NCBI GenBank assembly: GCA_963841695.1
Contig: CAWJDQ010000001.1
Location: 248,001-312,000, forward strand
Origin: RYN-230 sp963841695
GTDB taxonomy: Bacteria > Actinomycetota > Actinomycetes > Streptosporangiales > Streptosporangiaceae
Length of the DNA: 64,000 bases
Direction: 5' to 3'
Positions 50,363-59,619 of the stretch are shown in pieces. The position numbers were made by a program, and so were the translations under genes. Every line of letters begins with the position of its first letter. Positions within the stretch are counted from its first letter, which is position 1. The notes beneath the pieces were generated by a model that had not been told where the DNA came from, made no database searches, and saw nothing but the letters and a program-made list of their open reading frames with translations.

Positions 50363-51322
50363 ATGACGACCAGCACGCCTGTCCGCACGCCGTTCACGGC
50401 TGAATCGACCGCCGCCGAGGTGGTGCAGGGCACCGATCTCACCGGCCGCCGGGCCATCGTGACCGGCGGTGCGTCGGGCATCGGCATCGAGACCGCCCGG
50501 GCGCTGGCCGGGGCGGGCGCCGAAGTCACCCTGGCGGTCCGCGACGTCGAGGCCGGCGAGCGCACCGCCGCCCAGATCACCGGAACCATGGGCACCGGAA
50601 CCGCCGGCCGCCAGCAGGTGCTGGTGGCCCGGCTCGACCTGGCTGACCAGGCCTCGGTGGCCGCGTTCGCCGCGGCCTGGGACGGCCCGCTGCACATGCT
50701 CATCAACAACGCGGGCATCATGGCCGCCCCGCTGATGCGCACTCCCGAAGGCTGGGAAATGCAGTTCGCCACCAACCATCTGGGCCACTTCGCCCTGGCC
50801 AGCCGGCTGCACGGGGCGCTGGCCGCCGCGGGCGGCGCCCGGGTGGTGTCGGTCAGTTCCAGCGCGCACCTGCGGTCCCCGGTCGTCTTCGACGACATCC
50901 ACTTCCTCGGCCGCCCGTACGAGCCGTGGGCCGCGTACGGGCAGTCGAAGACGGCTAACGTCCTGTTCGCGGTCGAGGGGACCAGGCGCTGGGCCGGGGA
51001 CGGGATCACGGTCAACGCGGTGATGCCGGGCGGCATCCGGACCGGCCTGCAGCGCTACGTCAGCGAGGAGGACGTGGACCGGCTCCGGATCGGCGGCCCG
51101 GCCGCCGTGCGCTGGAAAACCCCTGAGCAGGGCGCTGCGACGTCCGTGCTGGTGGCCACCTCTCCGCTGCTCGACGGGATCGGCGGCCGCTACTTCGAGG
51201 ACGGCAACGAGGCTGGGCTGAATGAGCCGGGCACCCGGCGCGGGGTCGCGGCGTACGCGCTGGACCCGGACGACGCCGCGCTGCTCTGGCAGCTCTCGGC
51301 GGACACCCTGGCGGTTACTTGA
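50363..51322 (+). CDS. SDR family NAD(P)-dependent oxidoreductase (retinol-dehydrogenase-like)
   Basis: 319-residue short-chain dehydrogenase of the extended retinol-dehydrogenase/WW-oxidoreductase-like group. It has GRRAIVTGGASGIGIETARALAGAGAEV, an Arg after strand 2 (AVRDVEAGE) pointing to NADP+, NNAGIMAAP, the catalytic Ser in RVVSVSSSAH and YGQSKTANVLFA. The C-terminal FEDGNEAGLNEPGTRRGVAAYALDPDDAALLWQLSA is typical of actinobacterial members next to TetR. Substrate unknown, probably a xenobiotic carbonyl. ATG 50363. The stop overlaps the convergent binding-protein gene by eight bases. Confidence 0.9.
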   Translation: MTTSTPVRTPFTAESTAAEVVQGTDLTGRRAIVTGGASGIGIETARALAGAGAEVTLAVRDVEAGERTAAQITGTMGTGTAGRQQVLVARLDLADQASVAAFAAAWDGPLHMLINNAGIMAAPLMRTPEGWEMQFATNHLGHFALASRLHGALAAAGGARVVSVSSSAHLRSPVVFDDIHFLGRPYEPWAAYGQSKTANVLFAVEGTRRWAGDGITVNAVMPGGIRTGLQRYVSEEDVDRLRIGGPAAVRWKTPEQGAATSVLVATSPLLDGIGGRYFEDGNEAGLNEPGTRRGVAAYALDPDDAALLWQLSADTLAVT

Positions 51323-52298
51323 CGATCATCTGGTCCACGTCGTAGTTCTGCTGCAGCATCCCGAAGTTCAGCATCAGGTTGGCCAGCCGCTGGAGCAGGA
51401 CCGTGTTCTGCTGGGTCGGGAACTCCGGCGCGTCCGCGATCGCCGCGGTCTCCGCGGGCGTTTGCGCGAACTTCTCCATGCCCTGCTGGACGGCGCTCGG
51501 GCTGTTGTTCGCGATGGTCTGGGCCTTGAGGATCGCCGTGCGGAACGCGGCCGCGGTGTTCGGGTTCTTCTTCAGCCAGCTCGCGGTGACCATGTACCCG
51601 CTGATCGGCAGGTTCTGGCTCGAGCCCTGGTTGGCGTCGGCGAGCGGCACGGCGCCGATGGATTCCTCGTCCTGGGTGACGAACGGCTCGGGCAGCCACG
51701 CCGCGTCAACCGTCCCGTTTTTCAGCGCCGCCGCCATGTCCGGGAATTGGATGGGCACGAAATGCACGGAGTCGGGGTTCACCGCGTTATCCGTGAGCAC
51801 CGACTTGACCAGCAGGGTGCCGATGTTATTCAGCACGTTGACGCCGACGGTCTTGCCCGCGAGGCCGGCGACGGTGTCGATTTTCGACCCGTGCGGGACG
51901 ACGATCTCCTGGTTGTTGGCCTGCATGATGGAGCCGGCCGCGAGGACCCGGAAGTCGCCGCCTTCCTTCGGGTCGGTGTTCGCGCGGATGTACGAGACGT
52001 AGTTCCCCACCGTGACGGCGAACTGGCCCTTGAGCTGCTTGGCGATCGTCGTCTGCCCGCTGATCGCGGGCAGGATGTTGACGTGCAGGCCCTCGGCGGC
52101 GAACAGGCCGCGGTCCTCGGCGATGTACAGCCCGGCCGAGTCGAGCGCCGGGACCGCCGCGACGGTCAGGTTGGTTTCCTCCAGCCCCCCGGGCGCGGCG
52201 GAACTGCCGCCGCCGCCGCTGCAGCCCGCGGCGAGCAGGCCCAGACCCACCAGCGCGGCCAGCCCGGCGAGGGGCCGCCGCCGGAACAGACGTGACAT
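51315..52298 (-). CDS. ABC transporter substrate-binding lipoprotein (SsuA/TauA/THI5-like), orphan
   Basis: 327 residues. A signal peptide ends with lipobox LLAAGC (Cys26). The mature part has the NMT1/SsuA pattern: NLTVAAVPALDSAGLYIAEDRGLFAAEGLHVNI, GQTTIAKQLKGQFAVTVGNYVSYI, GKTVGVNVLNNIGTLLVKSVL, DMAAALKNGTVDAAWLPEPFVTQ and YMVTASWLKKNPNTAAAFRTAI. Ligands in this family are sulfonates, nitrate, pyrimidine precursors or aromatic acids. ATG 52298 with AGGGAG upstream. No permease or ATPase gene is adjacent. The organosulfur island ten kilobases away also lacks an importer, so a link is possible but unproven. Confidence 0.88.
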   Translation of the reverse strand: MSRLFRRRPLAGLAALVGLGLLAAGCSGGGGSSAAPGGLEETNLTVAAVPALDSAGLYIAEDRGLFAAEGLHVNILPAISGQTTIAKQLKGQFAVTVGNYVSYIRANTDPKEGGDFRVLAAGSIMQANNQEIVVPHGSKIDTVAGLAGKTVGVNVLNNIGTLLVKSVLTDNAVNPDSVHFVPIQFPDMAAALKNGTVDAAWLPEPFVTQDEESIGAVPLADANQGSSQNLPISGYMVTASWLKKNPNTAAAFRTAILKAQTIANNSPSAVQQGMEKFAQTPAETAAIADAPEFPTQQNTVLLQRLANLMLNFGMLQQNYDVDQMIVK

Positions 52299-52374
52299 CG
52301 GGAACTCCCTGATTGCGGCGTGGAACCACGGGCAGACTAGCGCATTAAATCGGGTCAAAAGGCCGGGATGGCGT

Positions 52375-53376
52375 TTATCTAACCCCGGGTGGGGGCCCGG
52401 TGCTCTCCCTGATGACCAGGGTCGTGGCCAGCTCAATGTGGTGCGGCTCCCCGGCTCCCGGGGCGTGCAGCATGCGGAAGGCGGTCGCCGCCATGGCCGC
52501 GAGGGGCTGGCGGATAGTAGTGAGCGCGGGAGTGGCCCACGAGGCGACCGGCACGTCGTCGAAGCCGACCACGCTGAGGTCTTCCGGGGCCCGCAACCCC
52601 CGCCCGGCGAGCGCCTGGAGCACACCGAACGCCTGCGCGTCGTTGCCGGCCAGGATCGCGGTCGGCGGCCGCGGCAGCGCGAGCAGCTCGCGGGCCTGCC
52701 GCCTGCCGCCGTCGGTGCAGAAGTCGTCGTGGCGGATGAGCTCTCCTGCCGGGGGCAGCCCGGCTGCCTCCAGGGCCGCGCGGTCGCCGGCCAGCCGGGC
52801 CCGGCTCGACCACAGGTGGCCGGGGCCGCCGATGATGGCGATGCGGCGGTGGCCCAGCTCGATCAGGTGCCGGGTGGCGGTCAGGCTGCCCTGCCAGTTG
52901 GTGGTGCCCACCGACCGGATGCCCGGGCCGGGCTCTTCCGGCGGGTCGATCACGACCAGCGGGATCCGCGCGGCCGCCAGCCGCTGCAGCTCGCTGCTGT
53001 CCGGCAGCTGCAGCACCAGCAGCGCGCCGTCGGTGCCCCGGGCCGTGGCCCGGTTCAGCCAGGCGGTGAAGCCGCCGGGCGAGTCCGCGGTGGCGATCAC
53101 GACGCTGGCCCCGGCTTCGTCGGCGGCCTGCACCGTGCCGTGCAGCAGCTCCTCGGCCCACGGGCTGTGCAGGCTGGCGATCAGCAGGTCCACCACGCCG
53201 AAGCCGAGCCGGGAGGCGACCTGGTAGCCGTCCCGGCGGAGCAGCGCGGCGATGCGCGCCCGGGTCCCGGCCGCGACGTCCGTCCGCCCGTTCAGCACCT
53301 TGGACACGGCGGACACCGACACGCCCGCCTCCGCGGCGATGCCCGCCAGCGTGCTGCGGCCGGTCTCGCGGGCCAC
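52375..53376 (-). CDS. LacI family transcriptional regulator
   Basis: 333-residue repressor with N-terminal HTH STLAGIAAEAGVSVSAVSKVLNGRTDVAAGTRARIAALLRRDGYQ and a periplasmic-binding-like effector domain (GVVDLLIASLHSPWAEELLHGT, GALLVLQLPDSSELQRLAAARIPLVVID, RHLIELGHRRIAIIGGP, PTAILAGNDAQAFGVLQAL, DLSVVGFDDVPVASWATPALTTIRQPLAAMAATAF). GTG 53376. It is divergent from the sugar/polyol operon. Two TTTCGAAA palindromes flank the gap, one near each gene, and are the likely operators. Confidence 0.93.
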   Translation of the reverse strand: MARETGRSTLAGIAAEAGVSVSAVSKVLNGRTDVAAGTRARIAALLRRDGYQVASRLGFGVVDLLIASLHSPWAEELLHGTVQAADEAGASVVIATADSPGGFTAWLNRATARGTDGALLVLQLPDSSELQRLAAARIPLVVIDPPEEPGPGIRSVGTTNWQGSLTATRHLIELGHRRIAIIGGPGHLWSSRARLAGDRAALEAAGLPPAGELIRHDDFCTDGGRRQARELLALPRPPTAILAGNDAQAFGVLQALAGRGLRAPEDLSVVGFDDVPVASWATPALTTIRQPLAAMAATAFRMLHAPGAGEPHHIELATTLVIRESTGPPPGVR

Positions 53377-53398
53377 GGCGGCTCCTGTGCATCGTTCT

Positions 53399-53406
53399 TT
53401 TCGAAA
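53399..53406. promoter_or_regulatory. LacI-type operator half of a pair (TTTCGAAA)
   Basis: The palindrome TTTCGAAA lies 23 bases upstream of the LacI start and recurs at 53488-53495. The two centres are 89 bases apart, compatible with looping between two repressor dimers. Confidence 0.6.
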
Positions 53407-53487
53407 CTCTAGCCAGCCCAGCGTAACCCGCCGGGGCTATTGACCGGCTAAACCGCCGAATCTAGCCTGGACAGCGGAGCGAATATT

Positions 53488-53495
53488 TTTCGAAA
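53488..53495. promoter_or_regulatory. LacI-type operator half of a pair (TTTCGAAA)
   Basis: Second copy of TTTCGAAA inside ATTTTTCGAAACA, 21 bases upstream of the first operon gene. It sits where it would block the operon promoter. Confidence 0.6.
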
Positions 53496-53516
53496 CACAC
53501 CGGGAGCCTGAGCCAC

Positions 53517-54305
53517 GTGACGACCAGCGAACCCCCCGCCAGCACCCTCCCGGCCCTGCAGCTCTACACGGTGCGCGAGCAGCTCGCCGCAGACCGGAAA
53601 GGCGTCCTGGACCAGGTCGCCGCCTTCGGTTACGGGGCGGTGGAGCCGTTCGGCATCCTCGACGATCCGGCCGGGCTGGCGGCCGACCTGGCCGCGGCGG
53701 GCCTGGCCGTGTGCAGCGTGCACGCCAGCCCGGCGGGCGGCCAGGCCGCCCCGGTCGCGGCCGCGGCCCGGACCCTGGGCGCGGATACCGTCATCGTCCC
53801 CTACCTGCCGCCCGCCCGGTTCGCCGACCTCGACGGCGTCCGGGCGGTGGCGGCGGAGCTGAACGGCCTGGCCGCCCGGCTCGCGGACGACGGCCTGCGC
53901 CTCGGCTACCACAACCACGATCACGAGCTCGCCCCGCTGCCCGGGGGTACCCCGGCGCTGGAAGCCCTGGCCGCCGAGCTCAGCCCGTCGGTGCTGCTCG
54001 AGCTGGACACGTACTGGGCCGCGGTCGGCGGCCAGGATGTGCCCGCGCTGCTGGGACGGCTCGGCGACCGGGTCCGCTACCTGCACGTCAAGGACGGGCC
54101 GGTGACCAGGGACGACCCGATGACCGCGGTCGGCGCCGGGCGGATGCCGGTCGCGGAGATCCTGGCCGCCGCCCCGCCTGCCGCCTGGCGGGTGGTCGAG
54201 CTGGACCGCTGCGCGACCGACATGATGACCGCGGTCGGAGACAGCCTGGCCTGGCTGGCAGGCCAGGGCCTGGCCCGGCCGGTGCGGCCGGCCGTGAGCG
54301 AGTGA
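53517..54305 (+). CDS. Sugar phosphate isomerase/epimerase (AP endonuclease 2 TIM barrel)
   Basis: 262-residue TIM barrel of the IolE/xylose-isomerase-like family. Barrel strands and metal ligands are LQLYTVREQLAADRKGVLDQVAAFGYGAVEPFG (Glu), VCSVHAS, RLGYHNHDHEL (His), VLLELDTYWAAVGG (Asp) and YLHVKDGP. The family isomerises or dehydrates keto-sugars and inosose. GTG 53517 is the operon start, directly after the LacI operator. The following dehydrogenase gene begins one base after the stop, so the pair is tightly coupled; together they resemble modules for 3-keto-sugar or inositol breakdown. Confidence 0.88.
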   Translation: MTTSEPPASTLPALQLYTVREQLAADRKGVLDQVAAFGYGAVEPFGILDDPAGLAADLAAAGLAVCSVHASPAGGQAAPVAAAARTLGADTVIVPYLPPARFADLDGVRAVAAELNGLAARLADDGLRLGYHNHDHELAPLPGGTPALEALAAELSPSVLLELDTYWAAVGGQDVPALLGRLGDRVRYLHVKDGPVTRDDPMTAVGAGRMPVAEILAAAPPAAWRVVELDRCATDMMTAVGDSLAWLAGQGLARPVRPAVSE

Positions 54306-54306
54306 C

Positions 54307-55403
54307 GTGGGCACCCCGCTCGGCGTGGCCGTCATCGGCTGCGGCACGATCAGCGACGCCTACCTCCGCAACCTCACCTCGTTCCCGGACCTGCGGGTGC
54401 TGGTCTGCGCGGATCTCGACCTGGAGCGGGCCAAGGCCCAGGCGGCCCGGTACGGCGTGCCCGGGCCGGCGGCGCCGCCCAGGCCACCTCGCACCCGGAC
54501 GTGGATCTGGTGGTCAACCTGACCATCCCGGCCGCGCACGCGGAGGTCGCGCACCAGGCGGTGGCGGCGGGCAAGCACGTCTGGAACGAGAAACCGCTGA
54601 CCCTGGACACCACGGCCGGGCGCGGCCTGCTGGCCGCGGCCGCCCGGGCGGGCGTGCGGGTCGGCTGCGCCCCGGACACCGTGCTGGGCGCGGGACTGCA
54701 GACCGCCCGGCGGCTGATCGCCGGCGGCGCCATCGGCGAGCCGCGGAGCGCGCTGATGCTCATGCAGGATCCCGGGCCGGACCGCTGGCACCCCGATCCG
54801 GAGTTCCTGTTCCGGCGCGGCGCCGGGCCGCTGTTCGACATGGGGCCGTACTACCTGAGCACGCTGGCCACCCTGTTCGGCCCCGCGGAGCAGGTCGCCG
54901 CCCTCGGCCGGCGCAGCCAGCCGAGCCGGGTCATCGGCCGCGGCCCGCGGGCCGGGACCAGGTTCGAGGTCGAGGTGCCGACGCACGTGGCCGCCCTCAT
55001 CGGCTACGCGGCGGGCCCGGCCGCCACGCTCCTGCTCAGCTTCGACTCGCCGCTGCGCCGGCACGGCTTCGTGGAGATCACCGGGACCGAGGCCACCATG
55101 GCGCTGCCGGACCCCAACGGCTTCGGCGGCGACATCCGGCTCCGCCCGGCCGGCCGCGACGACTGGGAGACGGTCCCGTCGGCCGGGGCGACCGCGGGCC
55201 GCGGCCTCGGCGTGCTGGACATGGCCCGCGCCATCCGGGCCGGGACGGCCCACCGGGCGTCCGGTGAGCTGGCGCTGCACGTGCTGGACGTGATGGAAGC
55301 TGTCGCCCGGTCCATCACCGGGAGTACGTTCGAGCCCGTCGCGAGCACCTTCGAGACCCCGGATGCGCTGCCGGCGAACTGGGATCCGTACGAACTGACT
55401 TAG
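54307..55403 (+). CDS. Gfo/Idh/MocA family dehydrogenase (frameshifted)
   Basis: About 365 residues after repair. NAD(P)-dependent sugar or inositol dehydrogenase. The Rossmann start is LGVAVIGCGTISDAYLRNL and ADLDLERAKAQAARYGVPG. Near 54473 one base is missing; the frame resumes AAQATSHPDVDLVVNLTIPAAH. The active-site motif is HVWNEKPLTLDT (Glu-Lys-Pro), followed by FRRGAGPLFDMGPYYLSTLATLFGP, the usual G-P-x-x-D-x-G-x-Y of this family. It ends with FEPVASTFETPDALPANWDPYEL. GTG 54307 is one base after the isomerase stop; the next dehydrogenase begins nine bases after its own stop. Confidence 0.88.
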
Positions 55404-55411
55404 GAGACACG

Positions 55412-56589
55412 GTGGCTCTGCCGCAGACACCGGCCCTTCCGGCGCTGGGTGTGGGCCTGGTCGGCTACGCGTTCATGGGCGCGGCGCACTCCCAGGCCTG
55501 GCGCACCGCCCCGCACGTGTTCGACCTGCCGTCCCGGCCGGTGCTGGCCGCGCTGTGCGGCCGGGACCCGGCGGCGGCCGCGGCCGCCGCGCAGCGCTAC
55601 GGGTTCGCGGACGTGGAGACCGACTGGCGGGCCCTGCTGAAGCGCGACGATGTCCAGCTCATCGACGTGTGCACGCCCGGTGACTCACACGCCGAGATCT
55701 CGGTCGCCGCGCTGGACGCGGGCAAGCACGTGCTGTGCGAGAAGCCGCTGGCCAACACGGTGCCCGAGGCGGAGGCCATGGCCGCGGCGGCCGGGCGGGC
55801 CCGGTCCCGGGGGGTCCGCTCCATGGTCGGCTTCAACTACCGCCGGGTCCCGGCCCTGGCGCTGGCCCGCGAGCTCATCACGGACGGCCGGGTCGGCGAG
55901 ATCCGGCACGTGCGCGCGGCCTACCTGCAGGACTGGCTGGCCGACCCGGCCTTCCCGCTGACCTGGCGGCTGCAGCGGGAGCACGCGGGTCGGGGGCCCT
56001 GGGCGACCTGGGCGCGCACCTGGTGGACCTGGCCCAGTACCTGACCGGCCAGCTGATCGCGGGCGTCTCCGCCGCGACGGCCACCTTCGTGCCCGAGCGC
56101 CCGCTGCCCGGGGGCCCTCCGGGGGGCACCGGCCCGGTCACGGTCGACGACGCGGTGGCGTTCACCGGCCGGCTGGAATCCGGGGCGCTGGCCTCGTTCG
56201 AGGCGACCCGGGTCGCCTCCGGCCGCAAGAACGCGCTGCGGATGGAGGTCAACGGCACGCGCGGCAGCCTGGCCTTCGACCTGGAGCGGCTCAACGAGCT
56301 GGAGTTCTACGACCGGGACGGCTCTGCTGGCCGCACGGGCCCGGAGACTGCGGGGTTCCGGCGCATCCTGGTCACCGAGCCCGGCCACCCGTACCTGTCG
56401 GCCTGGTGGCCGCCGGGCCACGTGCTGGGCTGGGAGCACACGTTCACCCACCAGGTCCGGGACCTGGTCACCGCCATCGCCCAGGGCACCGACCCGGAGC
56501 CCTCGTTCGCCGACGGCCTGCAGGTCCAGCACGTCCTGCAGGCCGTCGCGGCCAGCGCGGCGCGCAGCAGCCGGTGGACGCCGGTCTGA
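55412..56589 (+). CDS. Gfo/Idh/MocA family dehydrogenase, second copy (frameshifted)
   Basis: About 392 residues after repair, a different subfamily from its neighbour. Rossmann start GVGLVGYAFMGAAHSQAWRTAPHVF, then AALCGRDPAAAAAAAQRYGF, DDVQLIDVCTPGDSHAEI, CEKPLANTVPEAEAMA (catalytic Lys) and MVGFNYRRVPALALARELI. Near 55990 one base is missing; the frame resumes GALGDLGAHLVDLAQYLTGQ and continues to SFADGLQVQHVLQAVAASA. A longer C-terminal domain with YRRVP is typical of inositol 2-dehydrogenase-like enzymes. GTG 55412. A 50-base gap separates it from the next isomerase. Confidence 0.88.
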
Positions 56590-56641
56590 CTCCCGGGAAA
56601 TTCACAGGCCAAATTCGCCGCAACGAAACCATCCGGAGCCG

Positions 56642-57653
56642 ATGATGTCCCGACCGTTCACGCTGTTCACCGGGCAATGGGCGGATATGCCGCTGGAAGA
56701 GGTCTGCCGGCGGGCCCGCGACTGGGGCTACGACGGCCTCGAGCTCGCCTGCTGGGGTGACCACTTCGAGGTGGACCGGGCCCTGCGCGAGGACGGCTAC
56801 CTGGCCGGCCGGCACGCCCTGCTGGACCAGTACGGCCTGCGCTGCTGGGCCATCTCTAACCACCTGGTCGGGCAGGCCGTCTGCGATCACCCGATCGACG
56901 TGCGGCACCAGGGCATCCTGCCCGCCCGGATCTGGGGCGACGGCGAGCCCGAGGGGGTGCGCCAAAGGGCCGCCGCCGAGCTGGCCGACACCGCGCGCGC
57001 CGCGGCCGCGTTCGGGGTGCCGACCGTGATCGGGTTCACCGGCTCCTCGATCTGGCACACGGTGGCCATGTTCCCGCCGGTGCCGCCGGAGATGATCGAG
57101 GAGGGGTACGCGGACTTCGCCCGGCGCTGGAACCCGATCCTGGACGTGTTCGACGCCGAGGGAGTGCGTTTCGCGCACGAGGTGCATCCCAGCGAGATCG
57201 CCTACGACTTCTGGACCACCCGCCGGGCGCTGGACGCGGTCGGCAGCCGGCCGGCGTTCGGGCTGAACTTCGACCCCAGCCATTTCGTCTGGCAGGACCT
57301 GGACCCGGTGGCGTTCCTGGACGCCTACGCCGACCGCATCTACCACGTGGACTGCAAGGAGGCCCGCAAGCGCCTCGACGGCCGCAACGGGCGGCTCGGC
57401 TCGCACCTGCCGTGGGGAGATCCGCACCGGGGCTGGGACTTCGTGTCCGCGGGCCGGGGTGAGGTCGCGTGGGAGGACGTGTTCCGGATGCTCAACTCGA
57501 TCGGCTACTCCGGGCCCATCTCGGTCGAGTGGGAGGACGCGGGCATGGACCGGCTGGCCGGGCGCCCCCGAGGCCCTGGCCTACCTCAAGCATTTCGACC
57601 TGGACCCCCCGGCCGCCTCCTTCGACGCCGCCTTCGGCAGCGACCGGGGCTGA
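56642..57653 (+). CDS. Sugar phosphate isomerase/epimerase, second TIM barrel (frameshifted at end)
   Basis: About 336 residues after repair. TIM barrel with FTLFTGQWADMPLEEVCRRARDWGYDGLELACWGDHFEV, VIGFTGSSIWHTV, RFAHEVHPSEIAYDF (Glu, His), FGLNFDPSHFVWQDLDPVAFLDAY (Asp, His) and YHVDCKEARKRL, all metal-site elements. Near 57565 one extra base breaks the frame after DRLAG; the true end is APEALAYLKHFDLDPPAASF then DAAFGSDRG, stopping at 57653. ATG 56642 or 56645, with CGGAG upstream. It is the last gene of the LacI-controlled operon; the long form with a divergent length from the first barrel suggests a separate step. Confidence 0.88.
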
Positions 57654-57996
57654 GCCGGCTTCCTTCGTGATCAATGCGGTGTTCTGCGGCCTGGTCCTGA
57701 GCTCGCCAGTGACGGCGCTGCCGGGTTCGTCCTGAGCCGGTCCGGCGGGAGCACGACACCGGCCGGAATGCAGTGCCGGGGCTTTTCGCGGAGCAGGTCC
57801 CAGCCGCGCCGTCCCGGGTTTCCGGGTGGGTAGACGGTCCGCAGCCGTACGGCTAGCCTTCATTCTGTGTCCATGGCACCGTCGCCAGTTAGGCGCCACC
57901 AGAGTTCGCGGGCCGGCCAGGCCTGCGGCCTGAGCCGGGCCCCGGGGTAGGCCGCGACGCCCGTCCATCAGCCGTCCAGCCGGAGCCTCGCGAGAT
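57654..57996. other. Intergenic boundary of the GC-rich and lower-GC blocks
   Basis: 343 bases with no supported gene on either strand. No clear terminator dyad, transfer-related repeat, tRNA end or attachment site is visible. A possible rightward -10 element lies near TAGCCTTCATTCT around 57854. From 57997 onward the base composition and codon use change visibly. Confidence 0.5.
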
Positions 57997-59619
57997 ATGC
58001 CGCATAAGCTATGGAAACCCCGAACCGCGCGAAAGCAGTCTAATTTCAGCCTCCTCAGTCTGTATGGCCAGGTATTCGGGCAGATAATAAGCCTTCATGG
58101 CGAAGACCGGCTTGAGATCGAGGTACAGCTCAGGCCAGGCGACGAAGTTTGTGAAGTGACTGTGCGCCTCTCCGAGACCCTGCTCCCGAGACTGGATGAG
58201 GGGGGTCCGCTTCTCGCTATCAGTTCGATGCTATCCAAGGAGGACGGCCGGCCGATAGAGATATCGGACATTGAGATTAGCGAATCGGCTGTAAGCGCCC
58301 GGCGGAAGGTCAATACTCTCACCGCGGAGATTTATGTGCGGGGGATCGCCTCGGTGCAGTCGGTCGTGATCCTCAAATTCAAGGCGTGGGAGTTGGCCGG
58401 CCCTCTGGAGGGTGATGCGCCGTATTTGTTCTCGACATTAGCGACAAACATTTCGTTCCCCCAGCTGGCGGGCGTTCCCGCGGTGGTGACCCTAGTGACC
58501 CCGCAGGAGTCCGCTCCCCGCTCAACGCAAGGTAACTACACTCTGGCCTATCCCTCGCGTACCTTTCAAGGCTGCCGGTACACGAACATATACTTCCGGA
58601 GTTCGGACAGCATGGCGCTGAAATACAGGTGCGCCAGCATGGACTCCTTCAAAATGCCCTGGCAGACCATCGGGAAAGCGGCTGTGGCCGCAGCATTCGT
58701 GTACTTTATTTCGGCGCTCATACCCGATGCCAGGAACGCGGATCTCGCCGAGCGCTTGCTTGCCGTCATAGGGGCCTTCGTCGCGAGCGCCGGTACGGCG
58801 TGGGACTTCATCCAGGAACTTACTACTTTTACGATTTACGATCGCCGCAAGAACTGGATCGGTTTTCTAGTTCTCAGCTGCCAGTTGGCCGTCATCACTG
58901 TCATGGCGCTGACGCTGGTCAGGCTGAGCGTCAGGACGGCTGCTGCGCCTCTTCGCTTGCTCCCTGAGGGGACGCTGTCTCTTACCTGCCTCCTGGTCGC
59001 CTTGGCGATGGGCGGTTTTATACTGCACTCCATGGGCTGGTGGCAAGGATTCGTCTGTGACCACAACGGATGTCAGAATCGGCTGCGAATGAGGCGGGGA
59101 CGTCCCGAGTGCAAGTACACGGGACGCGTCTTCTGCGACGACCACATCTCTCGGGTGTGCAAGAACTGCTGCCATGGTGACGATCTTCTTCGCGGCACCC
59201 TTGATTCGGTTGCCCTGCATGCTACGGATAAGCTGCCCTGCAGTGTGCAGATACAGCGCCTCGGGTCTCCGGCAGGCGAAAATTGCGAACTGCCAGTAGA
59301 TGGAGGCGGCCGTGAACTGGATATGGTCAAGCGACTGGCGCGAGTTCTTCGGTCAGGATCCTTATCCGTTCGATCTGGCCCTGGTGGAAGCGCGGGACGG
59401 CTCGGACCGGGAGTCGCTTCTGATACGGCAGGTTGCCGGTCCCCCGCCCGGCAGTCTCATAGATCTAGGGTGCGGATATGGTCGGCACATAGTTGCCCTG
59501 GGAAAGGCAGGATACAGGATCGTCGGAGCCGATATCAGCCCACGGTGTGTCGCACGGGCGGCCAGGCGGCCGGGAACCCACGAAGCGGTCGTAGCCACTC
59601 ATCAGTCACTTCCCTTTAA
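57997..59619 (+). CDS. Membrane protein with four helices and Cys-rich tail, unknown
   Basis: I do not recognise a family. The first 220 residues are soluble and beta-rich (RLEIEVQLRPGDEVCEVTVRL; ISDIEISESAVSARRKV). Four hydrophobic segments follow (AAVAAAFVYFISALI; LLAVIGAFVASAGTAW; WIGFLVLSCQLAVITVMALTLV; LTCLLVALAMGGFILHSMG). A Cys/His cluster (CDHNGCQNRL, PECKYTGRVFCDDHI, CKNCCHGDD) could bind zinc like a B-box. Codon use includes AT-ending codons and a TTA leucine, unlike genes to the left. The frame stays open to 59619, covering 300 bases of the methyltransferase in another frame. A one-base shift would end it at TAG 59297-59299, just before that gene, so the last 100 residues are doubtful. 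Confidence 0.65.
   Translation: MPHKLWKPRTARKQSNFSLLSLYGQVFGQIISLHGEDRLEIEVQLRPGDEVCEVTVRLSETLLPRLDEGGPLLAISSMLSKEDGRPIEISDIEISESAVSARRKVNTLTAEIYVRGIASVQSVVILKFKAWELAGPLEGDAPYLFSTLATNISFPQLAGVPAVVTLVTPQESAPRSTQGNYTLAYPSRTFQGCRYTNIYFRSSDSMALKYRCASMDSFKMPWQTIGKAAVAAAFVYFISALIPDARNADLAERLLAVIGAFVASAGTAWDFIQELTTFTIYDRRKNWIGFLVLSCQLAVITVMALTLVRLSVRTAAAPLRLLPEGTLSLTCLLVALAMGGFILHSMGWWQGFVCDHNGCQNRLRMRRGRPECKYTGRVFCDDHISRVCKNCCHGDDLLRGTLDSVALHATDKLPCSVQIQRLGSPAGENCELPVDGGGRELDMVKRLARVLRSGSLSVRSGPGGSAGRLGPGVASDTAGCRSPARQSHRSRVRIWSAHSCPGKGRIQDRRSRYQPTVCRTGGQAAGNPRSGRSHSSVTSL

Noticed and set aside
57654..57996. A mobile-element boundary at the start of the low-GC block
   Set aside because: No integrase, transposase, tRNA end, terminal inverted repeat or target duplication was found, so horizontal transfer rests on composition alone.
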